Shown here: positions 41,331-47,205 of the stretch, in pieces
How the letters are laid out: every line of letters begins with the position of its first letter
Position numbering within the stretch: the stretch's first letter is position 1
Source of the DNA: Candidatus Cloacimonadota bacterium
Lineage (GTDB): Bacteria; Cloacimonadota; Cloacimonadia; Cloacimonadales; JAIOQZ01
NCBI GenBank assembly: GCA_021108395.1
Contig: JAIOQZ010000007.1
Span: 1-47,205 of the forward strand
Direction: 5' to 3'
DNA length: 47,205 nt
Position numbers and translations under genes: made by a program
Notes under the pieces: model-generated
The model's database searches: none
What the model saw: the letters and a program-made list of their open reading frames with translations, nothing else
Told to the model about the DNA's origin: nothing

Positions 41331-42305
41331 GTGGAACTCAGTTTTGTTCTTCCAGTCTGCAACGAGCAGGACAGCCTGCGGCAGCTCTATGACGAGATAG
41401 TGGAGTACACCTCGCACGAACGCTACGAGATGATCTTCATCGACGACGGTAGCGTCGATGGCGGCTTCGATGTGCTTTCGGAGCTGGCGCAGCAGGATAG
41501 CCGCGTGAAGGTGGTGCGCTTTCGCAGCAACTTTGGCAAGGCGGCCGCTCTGCAAACAGGCTTCAGGTACGCCAGTGGCGACATTATCATCAGTATGGAC
41601 ACCGACCTGCAAGACAACCCTGCCGAAATTCCCAACCTGCTGGCCAAACTCGACGAGGGCTGGGACCTTGTTTCCGGCTGGAAGAAGAAGCGCCGCGACC
41701 CGCTGGGCAAGCGGCTGCCCTCCAAGCTGTTCAACGGCATCACCTCTCTGGTGACGGGACTGAAGCTGCACGACTTCAACTGCGGCTTCAAAGCCTATCG
41801 CCGCGAGGTGGTGGAGGAACTGGACATTTATGGCGAGCTATATCGCTACATCCCGGCTCTTGCGCATCGGCGCGGTTTCCGTGTCACCGAGATGGCCGTT
41901 GAGCACCGCCCCCGCACACATGGCCGCAGCAAGTATGGCATGGAGCGCCTGCTGCACGGTTTCTTTGACCTGCTCACCGTGCAGTTGCTCACTCGCTACA
42001 ACCACAGTCCGCTATATCTCTTTGGCAGGTTGGGCTTATTGAGCGGCGGCGCAGGCTTTCTTGTCTCGCTCTATCTGAGTATCATGAAGTATGCCTATGG
42101 GATGCCGCTGTCCAATCGGCCACTGCTGTTTCTGGGCATGTTGCTCATTATGGTGGGCGTGCAGTTGTTCTCGATTGGGCTCATCGGCGAACTGGTGGTG
42201 AATCTTGGCCGCAGGCGCAGAGGCCGAACCGAGGTTTCCATTCGTCAGTTCGTTGGTTTGAACAGTCTCGAACCTCGCAGAATCACCGGTTCTGCGGAAA
42301 GCTGA
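41331..42305 (+). CDS. GT2 polyprenyl-phosphate glycosyltransferase (DPM1/ArnC-like)
   Basis: 324 residues from GTG 41331, which has GAGGGAGG 5 bases upstream; an in-frame TTG at 41316 overlaps the previous stop and is less likely. GT2 motifs: SFVLPVCNEQ, IFIDDGSVDG, SMDTDLQDNP, and GFKAYRREV. Two C-terminal membrane helices (LGLLSGGAGFLVSLYLSI, LLFLGMLLIMVGVQLFSIGLIGEL) place it with dolichyl- or undecaprenyl-phosphate sugar transferases. It would attach a sugar from a nucleotide donor to the lipid phosphate made by the preceding kinase-like enzyme. Confidence 0.9.
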   Translation: MELSFVLPVCNEQDSLRQLYDEIVEYTSHERYEMIFIDDGSVDGGFDVLSELAQQDSRVKVVRFRSNFGKAAALQTGFRYASGDIIISMDTDLQDNPAEIPNLLAKLDEGWDLVSGWKKKRRDPLGKRLPSKLFNGITSLVTGLKLHDFNCGFKAYRREVVEELDIYGELYRYIPALAHRRGFRVTEMAVEHRPRTHGRSKYGMERLLHGFFDLLTVQLLTRYNHSPLYLFGRLGLLSGGAGFLVSLYLSIMKYAYGMPLSNRPLLFLGMLLIMVGVQLFSIGLIGELVVNLGRRRRGRTEVSIRQFVGLNSLEPRRITGSAES

Positions 42306-42369
42306 TACGCTTTGGCCACGGGTTATGCCCGTTTCACTTATACCGAACATTACAAACCAGGAGTATAGC

Positions 42370-44088
42370 ATGCATCTTACCGACGAAAAACTCACACGCC
42401 GCCCCCGCCGATTTTACCCGGAAGACCTTAATATCGAATCATGGGACGTGGTGAAAGCCGAGCTTCAGAAGCTGCTCGATACCCCGTTAGCTTCAGCCGA
42501 CGAACTAATCGCATGGGTCGAGCAGACAAGCGAACTGGTGTTCATCATCAACGACCACGTCGCCTGGCTCTACATCAAGATGACCTGCAAGGCCGATGAC
42601 GAAGCCCGCGAGAAGGCGTTCAACGATTTCTATGCGAACATCATCACGCCTTTCAAGCCGATTGACTTCAAGCTACAGAAAAAGTTTTACAACAGCCCTC
42701 ATCGCAAGGCGCTCGACCCGGCCACCTACGCTCATCTCAATCGCATAGTGGCCAACGAAATCGAGATGTTCCGCGAAAAAAACGTGCCGTTGCAGCAACA
42801 GGAGAAAGAACTGGCCAACAAGTATGGCGGCATCATGGGCGGGTTAACCGTTGACTACGATGGCCGCGAGCAAACCCTCAAGCAAATGGGCATCTACCAG
42901 AAGAACCGCGACCGCAGTGTGCGCGAAGAAACCTGGAAGCTGACTGCCAATCGCATTGCCGACGAGGCCGAACGTTTTGACGAGCTGTTCGATAAACTCA
43001 AGGCTTTGCGCATCCAGGAAGCCCACAACGCCGACTTCGACAACTACCGCGACTACAGCCATCAGGCAATGGGGCGCTTTGCCTACACCCCTGACGATGT
43101 GTTCAGGTTCCACGACTCGGTGGCCGAGCATGTGGTGCCTTTTATCGGCAAACTGAACGACCACCGCCGCGAGGTTCTGGGCATCAGCACATTGCGTCCC
43201 TGGGACAAAGGGGTTGACCTTGACGGCAAGACGCTGCACCCGTTCACCGACAGCGATGAACTCATCGACAAATCACTGGACGCGCTCTACAAGGTGAAGC
43301 CGGTTTTTGCCATGCAACTCGCCAGAATGCGCAACAGCGACTATCTCGACCTCGACAATCGCAAAGGCAAGGCCCCCGGCGGCTACAACTATGGCATCGA
43401 GGAAGACGGCGCCTCGTTCATCTTCATGAACAGCGTTGGCCTGCACGACGACGTGGTGACTCTGCTGCACGAAGCCGGACACGCCGCACATTCCGGCGCC
43501 ATCGCGCCCCGCATAAATATCATCCAGTACCGCGACGTGCCCAGCGAGCTGGCCGAGCTGGCCTCGATGGCGATGGAACTGCTCACAATGGACCACTGGG
43601 ACGTTTTTTACAGTGACCCCGAAGACCTGCGCAAGGCCAGGCGCGAGCAGCTCGAGGGCACTCTCAAGTTCCTGCCCTGGTGCATGATTGTCGATGCCTT
43701 GCAACAATGGATATACACCAACCCCGACCATACGCCGCAGCAGCGCCGTGAATTCTTCACCAGCCTGCTCGACCGCTTCCAGCCAGACACCGACTGGTCA
43801 GGCCTCGAAAACTTCAAAGGTACGCTCTGGCATCGCCAGCTTCATATCTTCGAGATTCCATTCTACTACATCGAATACGGCATCTCGCAGCTTGGCGCTC
43901 TGGCCATCTATCGCAACTATCGCCGCGACCCGAAAAAGACGGTGGAGCAGTACGAGCGTTTCCTGCAACTGGGATACACCAAACCTATGAACGAGGCGTT
44001 TGAAGCCGCCGGTATCAAGTTCGACTTCTCAGGAGACTATCTGCGCTCGCTGGTTGACTTCGTACGCGAGGAATTGGCGAAGCTGTAG
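42370..44088 (+). CDS. pepF: M3-family oligoendopeptidase (PepF-like)
   Basis: 572 residues from ATG 42370 (AGGAG 6 bases upstream), chosen over an in-frame start 15 codons earlier. Zinc motif HEAGH at 367-371 with the downstream Glu in ELASMAMELL, and the M3 segment FHDSVAEHVVPF. Cytosolic hydrolysis of short peptides. No signal peptide. It follows the GT2 gene by 64 bp and precedes xseA by 1 bp, so it is likely in the same transcript. Confidence 0.93.
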   Translation: MHLTDEKLTRRPRRFYPEDLNIESWDVVKAELQKLLDTPLASADELIAWVEQTSELVFIINDHVAWLYIKMTCKADDEAREKAFNDFYANIITPFKPIDFKLQKKFYNSPHRKALDPATYAHLNRIVANEIEMFREKNVPLQQQEKELANKYGGIMGGLTVDYDGREQTLKQMGIYQKNRDRSVREETWKLTANRIADEAERFDELFDKLKALRIQEAHNADFDNYRDYSHQAMGRFAYTPDDVFRFHDSVAEHVVPFIGKLNDHRREVLGISTLRPWDKGVDLDGKTLHPFTDSDELIDKSLDALYKVKPVFAMQLARMRNSDYLDLDNRKGKAPGGYNYGIEEDGASFIFMNSVGLHDDVVTLLHEAGHAAHSGAIAPRINIIQYRDVPSELAELASMAMELLTMDHWDVFYSDPEDLRKARREQLEGTLKFLPWCMIVDALQQWIYTNPDHTPQQRREFFTSLLDRFQPDTDWSGLENFKGTLWHRQLHIFEIPFYYIEYGISQLGALAIYRNYRRDPKKTVEQYERFLQLGYTKPMNEAFEAAGIKFDFSGDYLRSLVDFVREELAKL

Positions 44089-44089
44089 T

Positions 44090-45316
44090 ATGAACCTGGC
44101 CGATCTGCCCCCCGAAGACAGCGTGTTCTCGGTCTTCGAGATCACCAGTCACCTGCGGCATGTGCTCGAAAGCAACCTGCCCGCCTTTTTTGTTCAAGGC
44201 GAGGTGGCCAACCTGACGCGACACCGCTCAGGGCACTGGTATTTCTCGCTCAAGGACGCCAACGCCACGTTGCGCTGCGTGTTTTTTCGCAACTGGAACC
44301 GCCTTTGCGCACATAAGCCGGTCGAGGGCGACAAAGTCATTTGTGGCGGCAGAATAACCATCTACGAAAAGGGCGGTAACTACCAGCTCACAGTCGAACG
44401 GCTGCTGCCAGTCGGCGCCGGCGATTTGCAACAACGCTTCGAGCGCCTGAAGCGCAAGCTCGACGCCGAAGGGCTGTTTGCGCCGGAGCGCAAACGCCCG
44501 CTGCCGCCGTTCCCAGCCGCCGTCGGGGTGATAACCTCGCCCACAGGCGCGGCCTGGCAGGACATCCGCAATGTGCTGACGCGTCGCTGGCCGTGCCGCG
44601 TGGCGCTGTCGCCGGTGCGGGTGCAGGGCGCGGCCGCCGCTGGCGAGATGGTGCGCGCCTTACGGCGTCTTGCCCGCGAACCCGGACTCGATGTAATTAT
44701 CATCGGGCGCGGAGGCGGCTCGCAGGAAGACCTCTTCGTGTTCAATGATGAAACGCTGGTGCGCGCCATCGCCGACTGCCCCATACCGGTGGTTTCCGCC
44801 GTCGGACACGAGATTGACTACACCCTGTGCGATTTTGTCGCCGATCTGCGAGCGCCCACGCCATCAGCCGCCGCAGAGCTAATCGTCCCCGATCGCCGCG
44901 AAGTGGCCACGAGTCTCGAAAGCTTGCGCAGGCGGGCGTTTGCCGCTTTGCGGCACAAAACGCACGGTTGCCGCGCTCAGCTTGCCCTTGCCGACCATCA
45001 CCTGACAGAGCATCACCCGCGCCGATTGGTGCAGAGCTATCAGCAGCGGCTCGATGAAGCCACGCTACGCCTGCGGCACAGCGCAACGGTCACATTGTCA
45101 TCACGGCGTGGCCGACTTAACATGGTTTCGCAACAGCTACAGGAGCTGTCGCCACGCCAAGCGCTCAAGCGCGGCTATGCCATCCTGTCCCGCCACAAGA
45201 AGCTAATCCGCTCGGTGCGCCAGATTGCTCCGGGCCAGACACTCGACATCATTCTGCAAGACGGAACCTGCACATGCGAAGCACGCTCACTGCGCGAACA
45301 CGACAGCTTGTCCTGA
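44090..45316 (+). CDS. xseA: Exodeoxyribonuclease VII large subunit
   Basis: 408 residues. N-terminal OB fold (FFVQGEVANLTRHRSGHWYFSLKD) and catalytic domain with AVGVITSPTGAAWQDI, IIIGRGGGSQEDL, and PVVSAVGHEIDYTLCDFVAD, followed by the coiled-coil region. ATG 44090 lies two bases after the pepF stop. The small subunit xseB, often adjacent, is not found downstream; instead the next gene overlaps its 3' end by 43 bp. Confidence 0.96.
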   Translation: MNLADLPPEDSVFSVFEITSHLRHVLESNLPAFFVQGEVANLTRHRSGHWYFSLKDANATLRCVFFRNWNRLCAHKPVEGDKVICGGRITIYEKGGNYQLTVERLLPVGAGDLQQRFERLKRKLDAEGLFAPERKRPLPPFPAAVGVITSPTGAAWQDIRNVLTRRWPCRVALSPVRVQGAAAAGEMVRALRRLAREPGLDVIIIGRGGGSQEDLFVFNDETLVRAIADCPIPVVSAVGHEIDYTLCDFVADLRAPTPSAAAELIVPDRREVATSLESLRRRAFAALRHKTHGCRAQLALADHHLTEHHPRRLVQSYQQRLDEATLRLRHSATVTLSSRRGRLNMVSQQLQELSPRQALKRGYAILSRHKKLIRSVRQIAPGQTLDIILQDGTCTCEARSLREHDSLS

Positions 45317-47202
45317 CGCTGCTGTTGCTAGGCGCATCGCTGGCGGCGCAGGAAGTTCGTGGCGTCTGGGCGCCGGTGTGGGAGATGAGTACGCCCCAGG
45401 CCATTGATCTGATGGTGCAGAATGTGGCCGCGCACAACGGCAACCTTATCCTGGCCGAGGTACGCTATCGCGGTGATGCCGCCTATGTGCCCAACCGTGC
45501 GGACAGCAGGTGGCCCAACCCGGAGCCGCGCTGCTATATGATTGCGGAAGGCTTCGACCCGCTGGACTATCTCATCGAGCGCGCCCACGAGCATGACATT
45601 ACCGTAAAGGCGTGGTTCACGGTGCTGGTGGCCACATCGAACGTTCTCGACAACGTATCCCCGCAGCATGTGTGGTATCGTCATAACGACTGGATAACCT
45701 GTCGCACGGGTGGACGCCGCATGTCCCCGGCGGAAACCGAGGGTGCCTTTCTCGATCCCGGCGTTCCCGAAGTGCACGAATATCTGCTGAACGTCATCCT
45801 CGATGTCACCGCCAACTATGACATCGACGGCGTGCAGCTCGACTACATCCGCTACCCCGGCACAGATTACGGCCACCACCCTGTCTCCCGCGAGCGCTGG
45901 CGGCAGCGGCATCCACGTCAGTCACCGGATAGCTGGCAGCGCTGGAAGGAAGAGCAGGTGACCAGCTTTGTGCGGCGCTGTTACGCCGAGGTGAAGGCGT
46001 TGCGCTCGGACATCGAGGTGTCGGCGTCGGTGATGGCGGACATCGACGCGGCGCGGGGCAAGTTTGCCCAGGACTGGCCTACCTGGCTGCGTGAGGGTTA
46101 CATCGACTCGGCCTACCTGATGAGCTACCAGGAAGACGACATCGCTTTCGAGCGTATTCTCAACTCCGTCGATGGCCTCGGGTTCAACAACCGTATCGTT
46201 GTGGGCCTGCGAGCCTGGCGCAACCACACGAGCTACCCGGCCAGGCGCATCGTCAGCAAGATAAACATTCTACGCCGCCATGATTACGCCGGACTCTGTC
46301 TGTTTTCCTATGGCGGGCTTGTCAATAATGGCTATTACAATACGCTGGGGCGGCAAAGCATGCCCAGCCCGCAGCAATACGTCGCCTTGCGGAACGGCGA
46401 AGGCATCGTGCTGGGGGTGGTTACGGGGGCCGGGGGCGAACCCGTCGAGGGCGCTACCGTGACTCTGCGGGCGCTTGACCATATCACCACCACCGACGCC
46501 AACGGCTTCTTCGCCTTTTTCGGGCTGGATGTGGGCGCCTATCCGGTGCGCGTGTTGCAGGGCGACAGCGTTCTCGAACCACCGGCGGTCACCATCGAGA
46601 GACCGGGGCAGGCGGTGCGGCTCGAACTCACGCTTGCACCTGTCGAGCTGCCGGAGGCATCGCCCGGCTTCACGCTCGAGGGCTTCCGTGACTCCGACCA
46701 CGCAGTGCTTTACTGGTCGCAGAGCCGGTGGACGCCGCTGTCAGTCTATCGCCGCACACTTGGGGGTCACGGCCACGGACTGTTCGAGCTGATTGACATC
46801 CTGCTGGATTCTACCGGCGTGTGGGTTGATGAATCAGTCGAGCTGCATCGGAGCTATGAATACAAGCTCATCACCTTGCAGGAGAAAGCCAGTCAGCCGC
46901 TGTTGATACCGGCACAGGGCGATGAACAGGCGATGCGAGTGCGTTTCGAGGTGGATGGCGAGGACTACCGCATCATGCTGCACCTGCCGCTGGCCGACAA
47001 GCTTTCCTGGAGCCTCGAAACCGAAATAGGCGAGCCGATGCTGACAGCCGAGGGCTGGTACCCAGGCGGGCAGACAGTAGAGCGCTGGAATGGCGTAACC
47101 ATTGGCGGCACGGGCGTGAAGCCCGGAGTTTACCGTTTTCGTTGTCGCTCGCTGATGCGCGAATGGAGTTGGGACGCGCCCGTGCTCGTTCCGGGCGACT
47201 GA
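45274..47202 (+). CDS. Secreted GHL10-type glycoside hydrolase-like protein
   Basis: 642 residues with a signal peptide (LVLTLLLLGASLAAQ). Residues about 28-370 match the glycosyl hydrolase-like 10 (DUF187) TIM-barrel family: EVRGVWAPVWEMS, DPGVPEVHEYLLNVILDV, DIDGVQLDYIRYPG, and YIDSAYLMSYQED. Next is a carboxypeptidase-regulatory-like beta domain (about 385-455, VEGATVTLRALDHITTTDANG). The C-terminus (WNGVTIGGTGVKPGVYRF) resembles a FlgD immunoglobulin-like module but lacks PNPFNP. The start overlaps xseA by 43 bp, and the signal peptide supports it. Role probably in envelope or polysaccharide processing. The gene is complete, stopping 3 bases before the window end. Confidence 0.85.
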   Translation: MRSTLTARTRQLVLTLLLLGASLAAQEVRGVWAPVWEMSTPQAIDLMVQNVAAHNGNLILAEVRYRGDAAYVPNRADSRWPNPEPRCYMIAEGFDPLDYLIERAHEHDITVKAWFTVLVATSNVLDNVSPQHVWYRHNDWITCRTGGRRMSPAETEGAFLDPGVPEVHEYLLNVILDVTANYDIDGVQLDYIRYPGTDYGHHPVSRERWRQRHPRQSPDSWQRWKEEQVTSFVRRCYAEVKALRSDIEVSASVMADIDAARGKFAQDWPTWLREGYIDSAYLMSYQEDDIAFERILNSVDGLGFNNRIVVGLRAWRNHTSYPARRIVSKINILRRHDYAGLCLFSYGGLVNNGYYNTLGRQSMPSPQQYVALRNGEGIVLGVVTGAGGEPVEGATVTLRALDHITTTDANGFFAFFGLDVGAYPVRVLQGDSVLEPPAVTIERPGQAVRLELTLAPVELPEASPGFTLEGFRDSDHAVLYWSQSRWTPLSVYRRTLGGHGHGLFELIDILLDSTGVWVDESVELHRSYEYKLITLQEKASQPLLIPAQGDEQAMRVRFEVDGEDYRIMLHLPLADKLSWSLETEIGEPMLTAEGWYPGGQTVERWNGVTIGGTGVKPGVYRFRCRSLMREWSWDAPVLVPGD

Positions 47203-47205
47203 CAG

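Overview
The window is gene-dense, mostly GC-rich bacterial chromosome. It probably comes from an uncultured or poorly characterised member of the Fibrobacteres-Chlorobi-Bacteroidetes (FCB) superphylum or an adjacent candidate phylum (Cloacimonadota/Delongbacteria/Marinimicrobia-like). The evidence is secreted proteins ending in the PNPFNP-type C-terminal sorting/FlgD-like module (1-3539 and 3759-5003), a gingipain-like C25 protein, FCB-style outer-membrane barrels, and an archaeal-type geranylgeranyl reductase in a bacterial operon. No rRNA, tRNA, CRISPR or transposase was seen.

Layout. 1-5003: two secreted proteins, a metalloprotease cut by the window edge and a protein built of exact 28-residue repeats. 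5104-12231: a lone receiver protein, then a leftward operon (flippase, UvrC-like protein, purC, receiver, membrane-anchored peptidase MA), then a rightward glycosyltransferase-sulfotransferase pair. 12222-14142: an RsbW-type kinase with an 8-residue tandem repeat, divergent from hutI. 14383-18301: an MCE (MlaD-like) protein followed 10 bp later by a peptidase MA/TolB-like propeller/outer-membrane barrel fusion; both flanking gaps hold the same hairpin-rich inverted repeat family. 18475-24516: a lipoprotein and a 1523-residue C25 protein, both leftward.

24.75-26.38 kb is a sharply AT-rich island with its own promoter and a palindromic operator-like dyad. It encodes a HEPN-type protein, a protein with a small conserved head and a long disordered tail, and a SecB-like chaperone. 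This looks like a toxin-antitoxin-chaperone (TAC) module with an unusual toxin/antitoxin pair, and it is the strongest candidate for an undescribed system.

26.5-32.8 kb is a leftward cell-shape operon (mreB-mreC-mreD-mrdA-rodA) that continues into a lipoprotein and a 90-residue protein before an intrinsic terminator. 33.1-36.4 kb carries an Rrf2 regulator and two sugar-type ABC permeases separated by a histidine phosphatase.

36.57-47.2 kb is a long rightward operon: outer-membrane barrel, DHH/RecJ-like protein, 2[4Fe-4S] ferredoxin, geranylgeranyl reductase, dolichol-kinase-like protein, DPM-like glycosyltransferase, pepF, xseA and a GHL10-type glycoside hydrolase-like protein. The ferredoxin-reductase-kinase-glycosyltransferase block reads as a coherent pathway for saturating, phosphorylating and glycosylating a polyprenol lipid.

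All homology calls are from reading motifs by eye; no database search was possible.
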